The notes: generated from the sequence alone by a model not told the origin. 64,000 nucleotides of DNA from an uncultured Duncaniella sp. (GCF_910577345.1 NZ_CAJTMT010000002.1:124001-188000), one strand, 5' to 3'. Positions 17,146-26,108 are shown, counted from the stretch's first letter. Translations and numbers: made by a program.

Positions 17146-18000
17146 ATGCTTAAAGTCGAAAACCTTACTTTTTCCTACCGGCGCAAGGCTCGTCCGGTGC
17201 TCAGCGACTTCTCTCTTGAGGTCGAGGCGGGAGGCGTCTACGGACTTCTCGGTCGCAACGGAGCCGGAAAGTCGACCTTGCTTTATCTGATTGCAGGGGC
17301 GCTGACCCCGAAGAGCGGACAGGTGCTGTTTCGCGATGTGAACACCCGTCGCCGTCTACCGGAAACTCTCTCCGATATGTTTATTGTTCCTGAGGAATTC
17401 ACTCTCCCGCGAATACCTCTTAAGGACTATCTGAAAGCCAATACAGCTTTCTATCCGCGCTTCTCGCATGAGGATCTGCGCCGTCATCTTGAAATCTTCG
17501 ATATGGACATGGACCTGAATCTCGGCGCGCTGTCGATGGGTCAGAAAAAGAAGGCATTCATGAGCTTCGCCCTTGCCTGCAACACTTCGCTGCTTCTGAT
17601 GGACGAGCCGACCAACGGTCTCGACATCCCCGGAAAGAGTGCTTTCCGCCGTTTCATCGCGCAGAACATGACAGATGAACGTGCCATCATCATATCAACC
17701 CATCAGGTGCGCGACATCGACCGTCTGCTCGACCATGTCATCATCATGGACCATTCAAATGTGCTTCTCAACGAAAGAGTTGACCGCATCACCGACCGTC
17801 TGAAATTTTTCGTCACTGATTCGCGTGAGGTCATTGATTCGGCACTCTACTCACAGCCCTCTCTCGAAGGCACTTCCGTCATTCTCCCCAACTCCGACGA
17901 GACTGAAACCGAACTCAATCTCGAAACCCTCTTCGAGCTTTCAATGGCAAAACCGGCCGTACTTAAGGATATGTTTAACCGAAATACCGATAAACAATGA
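17146..18000 (+). CDS. ABC transporter ATP-binding protein
   Basis: 284 residues. Walker A is GRNGAGKST (36-44), the signature is the degenerate LSMGQ (129-133), and Walker B is LLLMDEPTNGLD with Asp153 and Glu154. The C-terminal ~80 residues follow the nucleotide-binding domain and may contact the permease. Its stop overlaps the next ATG (ATGA), so it is coupled to the membrane subunit. The arrangement with a YtrA-type regulator resembles small exporter operons for peptides or antibiotics; the substrate cannot be read from sequence. Confidence 0.9.
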   Translation: MLKVENLTFSYRRKARPVLSDFSLEVEAGGVYGLLGRNGAGKSTLLYLIAGALTPKSGQVLFRDVNTRRRLPETLSDMFIVPEEFTLPRIPLKDYLKANTAFYPRFSHEDLRRHLEIFDMDMDLNLGALSMGQKKKAFMSFALACNTSLLLMDEPTNGLDIPGKSAFRRFIAQNMTDERAIIISTHQVRDIDRLLDHVIIMDHSNVLLNERVDRITDRLKFFVTDSREVIDSALYSQPSLEGTSVILPNSDETETELNLETLFELSMAKPAVLKDMFNRNTDKQ

Positions 18001-18815
18001 GCAATAATCAGACTTTCAGCCTCTCCCGTATGCTTCTTCTGTGTCGCCGTGACCTGAGTGAACGCTGGCGTCAGCACCTGGTATCTATCGGTACACTTTT
18101 GGGAATACTGCTTGTGATAGCTGTCATGACAGCCTTTAATGTCAGCCGCTGGTACGACCCGGAGACATGCAGCCATTTAATGATTACGTATGAACTGCCA
18201 TTTTTTATTGTATCACTGTTCTTTTTCGGCTGTCTGATGGCTTCAACGGCTTTCAAGTCGATGTCTACCCCGGCAGGAGCGCTGTCAACCCTCATGCTTC
18301 CCGCTTCGCAGTTCGAGAAGTTTCTTTACAGGTGGATTATATCCGTCCCGTTGGCTTTCCTGTTGTTTTTCGTATGCGCTGTGATAGCCGACTGGCTCCG
18401 TGTTCTCTTCGTTGATTTCTATATGGGAATTGAGGTACGTACGATAGACTGGTGTAAGTTGATTTTCCATTCCGCGGACGCCGGCTTCAACACGGATGCC
18501 GCTTCATGGATAGTGCTGCTTATCTTCTTCATGACGCAGTCATTCTTCTTGGTGGGTTCCGTCGTTTGGCGACGCTCGCATTTCGTCAAGACATTTTTCA
18601 GCATGTTTGTCATCACGCTCATCTACGGACGCGTGGCCGTATGGATATATGATTTATTTCATAAAGAGGATTTGTTTTACGGAGCGCCACCTCTGCTTGA
18701 TAATGACAAGACTGTTTTCTGGTCGGCCGCTATCCTTATGACTGTCATCTCGCTCTTCAACTATCTACTGACCTACCTTAGATTCCGCGAGTCGGAAATC
18801 ATCAACCGATGGTAG
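17997..18815 (+). CDS. ABC-2-type membrane permease
   Basis: 272 residues with about six hydrophobic segments (for example TLLGILLVIAVMTAF near 35-50, LPFFIVSLFFFGCLMAS near 65-80, SVPLAFLLFFVCAVIADWL near 118-136). It overlaps the ATPase gene by four bases and is its membrane partner. The family is poorly conserved and no substrate motif is visible. Confidence 0.8.
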   Translation: MSNNQTFSLSRMLLLCRRDLSERWRQHLVSIGTLLGILLVIAVMTAFNVSRWYDPETCSHLMITYELPFFIVSLFFFGCLMASTAFKSMSTPAGALSTLMLPASQFEKFLYRWIISVPLAFLLFFVCAVIADWLRVLFVDFYMGIEVRTIDWCKLIFHSADAGFNTDAASWIVLLIFFMTQSFFLVGSVVWRRSHFVKTFFSMFVITLIYGRVAVWIYDLFHKEDLFYGAPPLLDNDKTVFWSAAILMTVISLFNYLLTYLRFRESEIINRW

Positions 18816-18833
18816 TTAACAGAAAGGATTACC

Positions 18834-19208
18834 ATGATATTCAAGGAAAACAACAAGGCCATCTATCTTCAGATAGCCGATAAGATTTGCGATGACATCC
18901 TGACAGGCCATTTCCTCGCGGGCGCACGCATCCCTTCGGTGCGCGAGTATGCCGCCTCGCTTGAGGTCAATGCCAACACGGTGATGCGCAGCTATGAGTA
19001 TCTCGAACGTCTCGGCGTGATTTTCAACCGCCGTGGAATCGGGTTCTTCATCGCCGACATGGCCCGGGATGTGATAGTCAATGAACGCAAACAAACTTTT
19101 CTCAACGGTGAAATGAAATATCTTTTCCATCAGCTGATGCTTCTCGGCATTTCGCCGGAAGAGGCAAAAACAATGTATGAAAACTATTTAAAAGAGAACA
19201 ACAAATGA
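18834..19208 (+). CDS. GntR-family transcriptional regulator, YtrA subfamily
   Basis: 124 residues: a winged-helix GntR domain (IYLQIADKICDDILTGHFLAGARIPSVREYA type, residues 10-75) with the recognition helix in NANTVMRSYEYLERLGVI and a wing ending RGIGFFIA. The C-terminal part is a short helical segment with no ligand-binding domain, as usual for the YtrA subfamily. It is the third gene of the ABC operon and overlaps the next gene by four bases. The palindrome at 17120-17141 is its likely operator. Confidence 0.9.
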   Translation: MIFKENNKAIYLQIADKICDDILTGHFLAGARIPSVREYAASLEVNANTVMRSYEYLERLGVIFNRRGIGFFIADMARDVIVNERKQTFLNGEMKYLFHQLMLLGISPEEAKTMYENYLKENNK

Positions 19209-20050
19209 AACGTACAACATATATGATGCTCGGGGCCTTCATCTGTGGTCTCCTGCTGGTTTCGGCGTTCAGTCTTATCCTTCTCACCGGAGGAAGGGAC
19301 CGAAAAGAGATGGACAAGGAACGCGAGTTTGGAGGAAGCAAAATTGAAATCCCCCTGCCCGAATCTTTCAGTAGTATTGCGTTTGAACTGGAGGATGATG
19401 ATTCCGGTTTCCGTATCGGAAACTTCAAGGGGCTCGCTGTGGAAGTTTCCGACTCTGTAAGCGCTCCTGTTCTTCGGGCCAATACGGCATGGCGCAAGAT
19501 TCTCAATATCACTACGACTGTTGACACGCTCAACGTCCGCATTAACTTAATGCAGCTCTACGATTCCATCAAGGCGAGCGGAAGCTTTATGGACATACGC
19601 TATCTTGACAGTTCAGAATCATGGCCGCTTACCGTGGTGGTTCCCCGCAGCATGACTTTGAAGAATATGCGCAATAGCTGGAATTCCATACTGTTGAGCA
19701 ACCTGAGCAGCGAGACAATGACAGTGGCGGTTTATGATAGACTGGTGTTGGATTCATGCCACATCGACACTCTGCACTCCACCTTCGCAGGCTTGGATGA
19801 ATTGAAATTGGTCAATTCTACCGTTAATCAAGTATCACTGACTCAACCTTCCGGAGAACTGAGGGTAAAATGCGTTGACAGTTCAAGTTCCATCGGTAAG
19901 ATTATCGTTGAAGGTGACAGAAAAAGCGATTCAAGTCTCCTCAACCTGACTTCGGCCAACTTTGGAACGGTCAAGTGGACCCCCCGTGATTCGACTGCCA
20001 AGATGAATATCCGTGTTCACAAACCTGTTGAACTCGTTTCAGGGAAATAG
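19205..20050 (+). CDS. Membrane-anchored extracytoplasmic protein, unknown function
   Basis: 281 residues. One N-terminal membrane anchor (MMLGAFICGLLLVSAFSLILL) precedes a domain made largely of short beta-strands (repeated V/L-x-S/D-x patterns such as DRLVLDSCHIDTLHSTFAG and LDELKLVNSTVNQVSL) that could form a beta-helix, reminiscent of DUF2807/GIN adhesin-head proteins. It overlaps the GntR gene by four bases, so it is produced with the transporter and probably works with it, for example as a sensor or accessory subunit. I do not recognise the family. Confidence 0.65.
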   Translation: MKRTTYMMLGAFICGLLLVSAFSLILLTGGRDRKEMDKEREFGGSKIEIPLPESFSSIAFELEDDDSGFRIGNFKGLAVEVSDSVSAPVLRANTAWRKILNITTTVDTLNVRINLMQLYDSIKASGSFMDIRYLDSSESWPLTVVVPRSMTLKNMRNSWNSILLSNLSSETMTVAVYDRLVLDSCHIDTLHSTFAGLDELKLVNSTVNQVSLTQPSGELRVKCVDSSSSIGKIIVEGDRKSDSSLLNLTSANFGTVKWTPRDSTAKMNIRVHKPVELVSGK

Positions 20051-20108
20051 TAAGTTTTTTTAAGAAAGATTGTTTTAGTATCCATGTAAGTTTCCATAAA
20101 TTTGTAAC

Positions 20109-20211
20109 GCGGACTGATTTGAACATATAATGGGATTATATATAAACTGCGATAAAACTTTCATTCCCATAATCGGTTAAGCTTCCGATCGCTTCAAATC
20201 AGTCCGCTTTT
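20109..20211. terminator. Long-stem hairpin terminator after the ABC operon
   Basis: GCGGACTGATTTGAA (20109-20123) pairs perfectly with TTCAAATCAGTCCGC (20193-20207), followed by TTTTCTCTC. The 15-base stem closes a loop of about 70 bases. Confidence 0.65.
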
Positions 20212-20248
20212 CTCTCTAAGCAATTGCGGGAAAGGCACAAGCAGGAAG

Positions 20249-20352
20249 GGTACATAAAGACATAAGGTCAGAAGGGACATAAGATTTTTTCAGTCGAACA
20301 AATAGCTGAAAATTTATCTTATGTCCCTTCTGACCTTATGTCTTTATGTACC
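20249..20352. repeat. Long hairpin of the convergent-gene palindrome family
   Basis: Arms from 20249 and to 20352 pair over nearly 40 bases without mismatch (words GGTACATAAAGACATAAGG and CAGAAGGGACATAAGAT and complements), with a short loop near 20300. A second, outer pair (GCAGGAAGGGTA at 20241 and TACCCTTCCTGC at 20364-20375) is offset by an insertion. It lies between the convergent ABC operon and the U32 gene. Confidence 0.8.
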
Positions 20353-20384
20353 TTTCCCGTCTGTACCCTTCCTGCCTATAGGGG

Positions 20385-21647
20385 TTAGTCTTGTTGGGTT
20401 TTGGCGGCGGGTGTTTCCTCCCAGATATAGAGGCGGTCGGAGGGGCGGATCTTGCGTGGTACTTTGATTGAGAAATTATCGCCCTTCTTCACCGAGGGGA
20501 CGGGATCGTATTCAAGGCGCAGTTCTTCGACGGTCATTATCAATGCACCGGTATCGGTTCCGGTGATGACAACCTCGTCGCCAACATGCAATTCTCCCGC
20601 TTCCATGACGAATTCACCAACACCGAGTTTCGGGAAGTAGCGCACTCCCTTGGCCACATAACGTTTGACGCGTGTGGCCGACGATCCGTACTTGGCCGAC
20701 CATTCGCCGAGACGCTGACCAAGATAGTAGCCGTCCCAGAATCCACGGTTGAAGATTTTCGACAGTTCCTCGTCCCAGCGGGCAATCTTCTCGTCTGTAA
20801 AATCACCGGCGCAGATGGCATTGATGGCCTCGGAGTAAGCATGAACTGCGATTTTCACATATTCGGGACCACGCGCGCGTCCTTCAATCTTGAACACACG
20901 CACTCCCGCGTCAATCATCTTGTTCAAGAAGTGGATGGTCTTCAGGTCCTTGGGCGACATGATGTATTTATTCTCCACGGCAAGTTCGTCGCCGGTCTCG
21001 CGGTCGGTGACGGTGTAGCCTCGGCGGCATATCTGGGTGCAGGCTCCGCGGTTGGCACTCGAATTCATTTCGTGGAGGCTGAGGTAGCATTTGCCTGACA
21101 CAGCCATGCAGAGGGCGCCGTGGCAGAACATCTCGATGCGGATGCGCTCACCTTTAGGACCGCGGATGTCCTCGCGCTCGATTGCGTCGGAAATGGCCTT
21201 GACCTGGTCAAGATTGAGCTCGCGGGCAAGCACCATCACGTCGGCAAACTGAGCGAAGAATCTGACGGCCTCGATGTTGGTCACGTTGAGCTGGGTGGAG
21301 ATGTGGACCTCAACGCCTATGCTGCGGGCGTAGGTGATGGCGGCGATGTCGCTGGCGATGATTGCCGATATGCCGCTCTCCTTGACCGCATCAATGACTG
21401 AGCGCATCTTGTCAAGCTCGTTGTCATAGATGATGGTGTTGACTGTCAGATAGGTTTTCACTCCTGCCTCATCGCAGATGGAAGCGATGTTGCGGAGATC
21501 GTCGAGGGTGAAGTTGACCGAGGAGCGGGAACGCATGTTCAGCCCCTCGACACCGAAATATATGGCGTCGGCTCCAGCCTCGATTGCGGCGTGGAGCGAC
21601 TCGTAGCTCCCGACGGGAGCCATGATTTCAAAATCTTTTCTGTCCAT
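20385..21647 (-). CDS. U32-family peptidase-like protein (tRNA/rRNA hydroxylation type)
   Basis: 420 residues. The N-terminal TIM-barrel-like domain begins EIMAPVGSYESLHAAIEAGAD; the conserved cysteines lie in MFCHGALCMAVSGKCYLS and RGACTQICRRGY, a pattern of the U32 group (YegQ/TrhP, RlhA). These proteins, long called collagenase-like peptidases, are now linked to prephenate-dependent RNA hydroxylation. A C-terminal beta-barrel (DEVVITGTDTGALIMTVEELRLEYD) is also typical. It is a single-gene unit with a strong promoter at 21707-21738. Which U32 subfamily it belongs to is not settled here. Confidence 0.85.
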   Translation of the reverse strand: MDRKDFEIMAPVGSYESLHAAIEAGADAIYFGVEGLNMRSRSSVNFTLDDLRNIASICDEAGVKTYLTVNTIIYDNELDKMRSVIDAVKESGISAIIASDIAAITYARSIGVEVHISTQLNVTNIEAVRFFAQFADVMVLARELNLDQVKAISDAIEREDIRGPKGERIRIEMFCHGALCMAVSGKCYLSLHEMNSSANRGACTQICRRGYTVTDRETGDELAVENKYIMSPKDLKTIHFLNKMIDAGVRVFKIEGRARGPEYVKIAVHAYSEAINAICAGDFTDEKIARWDEELSKIFNRGFWDGYYLGQRLGEWSAKYGSSATRVKRYVAKGVRYFPKLGVGEFVMEAGELHVGDEVVITGTDTGALIMTVEELRLEYDPVPSVKKGDNFSIKVPRKIRPSDRLYIWEETPAAKTQQD

Positions 21648-21706
21648 TGGATAGTGTGGTTTGGATGGCGGTCAGAACGATAATCCGGGTGTTGCTGACC
21701 GCAGTG

Positions 21707-21738
21707 CAAAGGTAGTCAAAATCGCAAATTTATCCAAA
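21707..21738 (-). promoter_or_regulatory. Promoter of the U32 gene
   Basis: -33 TTTG at 21735-21738 and -7 TACCTTTG at 21707-21714, 20 bases apart on the minus strand. Confidence 0.65.
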
Positions 21739-21797
21739 AAGAGCGAAGCGGCGGGAAATGTTGCCGACTGCGTGGGGATGCTTTCGAGGAAATTTGC

Positions 21798-21805
21798 TAA
21801 TTTTG
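21798..21805 (+). promoter_or_regulatory. -7 box of ruvB
   Basis: TAATTTTG matches TAnnTTTG; no clear TTG is found at the right distance. The leader to the ATG at 21919 would then carry the REP-like hairpin at 21842-21870. Confidence 0.4.
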
Positions 21806-21841
21806 TAGCTTGACGGTTATGGCGGAAGGTATATGCTGTCC

Positions 21842-21870
21842 GGCATACGCGCTGCAGCGCGTCCCTACAG
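21842..21870 (-). repeat. REP-like palindrome, family A
   Basis: GGCATACGCGCTGCAGCGCG followed by TCCCTACAG: the palindromic core ACGCGCTGCAGCGCGT is flanked by asymmetric ends. Same family at 22941-22969, 23098-23127 and 58851-58880. This copy lies in the probable ruvB leader. Confidence 0.85.
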
Positions 21871-21918
21871 TCAAGGGGATGGTTGCGTTGCGGCAAATCA
21901 CTACAAAAGACTCTCTAA

Positions 21919-22935
21919 ATGGATTCAGAATTCGATATACATGACCGCGTGAGTGCGGACAAGGATTTTGAGAAGGCTTTGCGACCATCGTATTTCGACG
22001 CGTTCAACGGTCAGGAAAAGGTCGTGGAGAATCTCAAGGTTTTCGTGCAGGCGGCACGGATGAGAGGGGAGGCCCTCGACCATCTGCTGCTGTTCGGCCC
22101 TCCCGGACTTGGCAAGACCACTCTCGCAGGCATCATTGCCAATGAACTTGGTGTCAACTTCAAGGTGACTTCAGGCCCCGTGCTTGACAAACCTGGCGAC
22201 CTTGCGGGCATCCTGACCTCGCTTGAGGAGAATGATGTGCTTTTCATTGATGAAATCCACCGCCTGAGCCGCGTGGTGGAGGAATATCTCTACTCGGCAA
22301 TGGAGGACTACCGCATTGACATCATGATTGACAAGGGGCCGGGTGCGCGCTCCGTGCAACTTTCGCTCTCGCCGTTCACACTTGTGGGCGCTACGACTCG
22401 TTCGGGTATGCTGACGGCTCCTATGCGTGCGCGTTTCGGCATAAACTGCCATCTGGAATACTACAGCCATGAGGTGCTTGAACGTATCATAAAGCGTTCG
22501 GCGGCGCTTTTAGGCGTGAAATGCACGGCTGAGGCGGCCCATGAGATTGCCCTCCGCAGCCGTGGCACTCCCCGTATAGCCAACTCGCTTCTGCGCCGTG
22601 TCCGAGACTTCGCCCAGGTGAAGGGCAACGGTGACATCGAGCCTGAGATTGCCCGTTTTGCCCTCGAAGCGCTCAATATTGACCGCTATGGTCTGGATGA
22701 GATGGACCATAAGCTCCTGTTGACCATGATAAATAAGTTTGAGGGTGGTCCGGTGGGCCTCTCGACCATAGCGACGGCCATAGGCGAGGAGCAGGACACC
22801 ATCGAGGAGGTCTATGAACCATTCCTGATAATGGAGGGTTTCTTAAGGCGTACACCCCGTGGCCGTGAAGTCACCTCGCTGGCTTACACTCATCTGCATC
22901 TCAATCCTCCCACATCAATGGGGAGTCTGTTTTGA
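21919..22935 (+). CDS. ruvB: Holliday junction branch migration helicase RuvB
   Basis: 338 residues, the normal RuvB length. Walker A GPPGLGKTT (60-68), Walker B VLFIDEIHRL, sensor 1 VGATTRSGML and the arginine finger region APMRARFG are all present, followed by the winged-helix domain (EPFLIMEGFLRRTPRGREVT). RuvB drives branch migration of Holliday junctions with RuvA and RuvC. RuvA and RuvC are not adjacent. A flippase gene follows 225 bases later after two REP-like palindromes. Confidence 0.97.
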   Translation: MDSEFDIHDRVSADKDFEKALRPSYFDAFNGQEKVVENLKVFVQAARMRGEALDHLLLFGPPGLGKTTLAGIIANELGVNFKVTSGPVLDKPGDLAGILTSLEENDVLFIDEIHRLSRVVEEYLYSAMEDYRIDIMIDKGPGARSVQLSLSPFTLVGATTRSGMLTAPMRARFGINCHLEYYSHEVLERIIKRSAALLGVKCTAEAAHEIALRSRGTPRIANSLLRRVRDFAQVKGNGDIEPEIARFALEALNIDRYGLDEMDHKLLLTMINKFEGGPVGLSTIATAIGEEQDTIEEVYEPFLIMEGFLRRTPRGREVTSLAYTHLHLNPPTSMGSLF

Positions 22936-22940
22936 TTGGA

Positions 22941-22969
22941 TTGTAGGGACGCGCTGCAGCGCGTATGCC
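22941..22969 (+). repeat. REP-like palindrome, family A
   Basis: TTGTAGGGACGCGCTGCAGC then GCGTATGCC, just after the ruvB stop and in inverted orientation to the copies at 21842 and 23098. Confidence 0.85.
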
Positions 22970-23097
22970 AAATTGACGAAAATGTCCGGATGGGAATTTG
23001 GTACATAAATTCATTAATTACAGAAATTACATATTTTTTATTTGTCAATATGTTATGTTGTTATTGTGGTTTATGAATCATGTACCCAAGGTAATCG

Positions 23098-23127
23098 GGC
23101 ATACGCGCTACAGCGCGTCCCTACAAG
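23098..23127 (-). repeat. REP-like palindrome, family A
   Basis: GGCATACGCGCTACAGCGCG then TCCCTACAAG, 34 bases before the flippase ATG. With the copy at 22941 it forms an inverted pair about 130 bases apart. Confidence 0.85.
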
Positions 23128-23160
23128 CATACGTTTTAAACTATTTATATAAACGAAAAA

Positions 23161-24651
23161 ATGGCAGGAATAAAATCACTCGCCAAGGATACGGCCATCT
23201 ATGGCCTCAGCAGTATTATCGGACGTTTTCTCAACTGGTGTCTCGTCCCGCTCTACACCCAGATGTTTCCGTCGTCGGAATATGGTGTGGTAAGTTACAT
23301 CTACGCCATCGTGGCTCTCGCGCTCATTGTCCTCACCTACGGTATGGAGACCGGTTTCTTCCGCTTCGCCAACCATGAGCGCTACAAGGACCCGATGGAG
23401 GTCTACTCGACATCACTCATCTCGCTTGCAGTCAGTTCGACGGCTTTCCTTGCGCTCGTCATGATTTTCATCAAGCCGATTTCCGGTGCGATGCACTCGG
23501 CGCTGCATGAATCCTACGTCGTGATGATGGCGATCGCCGTGGCCTGCGATGCGTTCACGGCCCTGCCGTTCTCCTATCTGCGTTTCCGCAAGCGTCCGAT
23601 GCGTTTCGCATTCCTTCGTCTTGTCAACATCGGTCTAAACATAGGACTCAACCTTTTCTTCATACTTATCTGTCCGTGGCTGTGGACGCAGGCTCCCGGC
23701 TGGATTTCGTGGTTCTACAATCCTGATTTCGGTATTGGCTACATATTCCTTGCCAATATGATTACGTCGGTCATCAACGTCGTCCTGCTCCTTCCAGAAC
23801 TTCGAGGCTTCCCCTATAAGTTCAATCCTCGTCTATGGCGCGAGATGCTTGCCTATTCCGCCCCGTTGCTTGTGCTCGGTATCGCCGGAGTGATGAACCA
23901 GACTCTCTATTCCATCCTCTTCCCCATTCTTTATCCCGACAAGGCTGAGGCCATGTCGCAGTTGGGTATCTACGGTGCGAACCTTAAGATTGCCATTGTC
24001 ATGGTGATGTTCACCCAGGCTTTCCGCTTTGCCTACGAACCATTTATATTCGCGCGCGCCAAGGAGCGCGGCGACGGTCAGTTGCAGAGCTATGCCGACG
24101 CGATGAAATATTTTGTCATCTTTGCCATGATTATCTTCCTCGCTGTGATGTTCTACCTCGACATCCTGCGCCATTTCATAGCATCAAGCTATTTCAGCGG
24201 ACTTAAGGTCGTGCCAATAGTTATGGTTGCCGAATTTTTCTTCGGGGTGTTTTTCAACTTGTCGCTGTGGTATAAGCTCACCGACAAGACTGCGTGGGGC
24301 ATGTGGTTCTCGCTTCTTGGCCTTGTCATTACGGTGGTGCTGAACGTCCTGCTCGTCCCACGTTACGGCTACATGGGCTGCGCATGGGCCTCCTTTGCAT
24401 GTTACGGAACAATGATGCTGGTCAGCTACATCATGGGACAAGTGAAATATCCTATCAACTACGGCCTGTCGCGTCTGACATTCTACTTCGTAAGCGCCAT
24501 AGCGCTATGGTACTTCTCCGAACTCATCGCGTTCACCTACAAACCGTGGCTCAACATGATAATCCGCACCCCGCTCCTCATAGCCTACATCCTCATGGCC
24601 ATGAAAATCGAGCATATCACCCTCCGCGACCTCATCCCGAGGAGAAGGTGA
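23161..24651 (+). CDS. Polysaccharide flippase (MATE/Wzx-like membrane protein)
   Basis: 496 residues with about 12-14 membrane segments; the N-terminus MAGIKSLAKDTAIYGLSSIIGRFLNWCLVPLYT is typical of the oligosaccharide flippase family in Bacteroidetes. These proteins move lipid-linked glycans or peptidoglycan-type precursors across the inner membrane. No glycosyltransferases are nearby, so it is not in a capsule cluster, and the conserved position after ruvB suggests a core envelope role. Substrate not readable. Confidence 0.85.
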   Translation: MAGIKSLAKDTAIYGLSSIIGRFLNWCLVPLYTQMFPSSEYGVVSYIYAIVALALIVLTYGMETGFFRFANHERYKDPMEVYSTSLISLAVSSTAFLALVMIFIKPISGAMHSALHESYVVMMAIAVACDAFTALPFSYLRFRKRPMRFAFLRLVNIGLNIGLNLFFILICPWLWTQAPGWISWFYNPDFGIGYIFLANMITSVINVVLLLPELRGFPYKFNPRLWREMLAYSAPLLVLGIAGVMNQTLYSILFPILYPDKAEAMSQLGIYGANLKIAIVMVMFTQAFRFAYEPFIFARAKERGDGQLQSYADAMKYFVIFAMIIFLAVMFYLDILRHFIASSYFSGLKVVPIVMVAEFFFGVFFNLSLWYKLTDKTAWGMWFSLLGLVITVVLNVLLVPRYGYMGCAWASFACYGTMMLVSYIMGQVKYPINYGLSRLTFYFVSAIALWYFSELIAFTYKPWLNMIIRTPLLIAYILMAMKIEHITLRDLIPRRR

Positions 24652-24655
24652 GAGG

Positions 24656-25777
24656 CTATCGGATTGAAGTATTCAGCAGCAGTTCCCCACAGTTACTGTA
24701 GACCTCGTCGAAAATCTCACGACAGCGTTTCTCACCTATTTTTGCTCTTGTGCCGACCGCAATCATGTCGGCAAGAGTCGGTTGGCCTGTCTTGTTGACA
24801 GATGTGGCATGTTCGCCGTTATAACCCTCTTTGCATACCGTCAGATCGTAGGCCGGAGCAAGATGCCATGCCCATTTTCCGTTGGAATTCTGACGCACGA
24901 TAAAGGAAAAATTCTTGCAATGATCATCCTTGTTGTCCGTAAGGTAGTTGAACACCATCCGTCGGAACATTTCCTCCACATCCGCAGTCTTTTTTGTGAG
25001 GAATCCGGTAAGGGCAAGGAGGTTCGAATAGTCAAGTATCGGCATTGAAAGCGATACACCGGTGAGAGCACCGGCGGTGGCGATATGGAGCCGTTGACTG
25101 TCCTCATCTATGTCAAAGCGGCGGCTTGCGAAATACCTGTCGTTTACGAGCTTGAAATCCGGAACGTCCAGCCCGCATTTTCTTGCTGTGAGATTGTGGA
25201 AAAACTCCTGTCTGCCCATGTCGAGAGGGTCGTATGTGTGACGGAATTTTATCAGCCAATGGCCTTCTGCATCTTTGAAGATGGACTTGGGACGGCAACC
25301 TCCGCTGTTACCGCTGTTGAAGAGCAGAAGTTCGGCATCGTCATCGTTGCGTTCGCGGAGTACTTCAAGAGCTTTTTCCTGGAGCATATCGAAATCATCG
25401 GTCTCCATGTCGTGGAGCATACGGTTTGCCGGTTGATAGGTCAATGCGCCCATCCCACCGTTTCCAATGATGCTCAGGCGGTCAAGTGCTGACAAAGAGC
25501 TGTCATCAATTCCCTCCCGGAGCAATGCCTTGTGAAGAAGGTAACGCCCATAGCCGTCAGGCAGACTGTCTTCAAAAATCCCGAAATTTCCGTAGAATGG
25601 TTCGGGGTTCGCGACGAATACTCCCGGACGCAGAGGCAAATCAAGAGGTGAGATTGAAAAGCCGTTGGCAATCCAATCTTTATCATATTCGAACATACAC
25701 AGCCGTTTGTCCGAACCCAGTGAGAGTGTTCCCACCGGAATGTCACGGTAGCTGACTGAAAGGCGGTCTATTTTCAT
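24656..25777 (-). CDS. hipA: HipA-type serine/threonine kinase toxin
   Basis: 373 residues from the ATG at 25777 (MKIDRLSVSY), which overlaps the hipB end by 35 bases; a longer frame opens at 25903 but lies inside hipB. The N-terminal domain (about 1-100, ending SIIGNGGMGALTYQP) is the HipA N1 domain; the kinase core has the P-loop region GNSGGCRPK, catalytic-loop motif NYLTDNKDDHCKNFSF near residue 285 and metal-binding APAYDLT near 306. HipA kinases phosphorylate aminoacyl-tRNA synthetases and cause growth arrest unless bound by HipB. All kinase motifs look intact. Confidence 0.88.
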   Translation of the reverse strand: MKIDRLSVSYRDIPVGTLSLGSDKRLCMFEYDKDWIANGFSISPLDLPLRPGVFVANPEPFYGNFGIFEDSLPDGYGRYLLHKALLREGIDDSSLSALDRLSIIGNGGMGALTYQPANRMLHDMETDDFDMLQEKALEVLRERNDDDAELLLFNSGNSGGCRPKSIFKDAEGHWLIKFRHTYDPLDMGRQEFFHNLTARKCGLDVPDFKLVNDRYFASRRFDIDEDSQRLHIATAGALTGVSLSMPILDYSNLLALTGFLTKKTADVEEMFRRMVFNYLTDNKDDHCKNFSFIVRQNSNGKWAWHLAPAYDLTVCKEGYNGEHATSVNKTGQPTLADMIAVGTRAKIGEKRCREIFDEVYSNCGELLLNTSIR

Positions 25778-26108
25778 TTTTATGTCCTCGTTTGCGGTTA
25801 GCGTTCTTGCGTATGAATGAAAGTTCCTCCAGAGTGGTGAATTTTGGTTCGGAAAAAATGTTCTTGATTTCCGAGACGTAGCCGAAACTAATGGCAAGTG
25901 CAATCAGGTTGTGGAGCGAGATGAGTCCTGTACGCTCGAAGCGGATAAGATTGGACACTGAGATACCCGCCTCTTTGGCCACCTCCTCGCGCGTCATGCC
26001 CCGCTCCACGCGTCGGCGCTTGAAGTCCTCGGCAATCCCCTTCCCGATGTCACCCGGATTGTCGGCCATATATGCATCCAATATGGATAATATTTTGTTT
26101 GTATACAT
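25743..26108 (-). CDS. hipB: HipB-like XRE-family antitoxin
   Basis: 121 residues. A helix-turn-helix of the XRE type occupies about residues 26-80 (FKRRRVERGMTREEVAKEAG, then ISVSNLIRFERTG). The basic C-terminus (NANRKRGHKNENRPPFSQ) overlaps the HipA start. HipB proteins bind HipA and repress the operon. A consensus promoter lies 37 bases upstream. The unusual point is the ~30-residue N-terminal extension before the HTH. Confidence 0.85.
   Translation of the reverse strand: MYTNKILSILDAYMADNPGDIGKGIAEDFKRRRVERGMTREEVAKEAGISVSNLIRFERTGLISLHNLIALAISFGYVSEIKNIFSEPKFTTLEELSFIRKNANRKRGHKNENRPPFSQLP

Noticed and set aside
22998..23378. Plus-strand frame overlapping the flippase start
   Set aside because: It runs through a REP palindrome and then the flippase gene in another frame.
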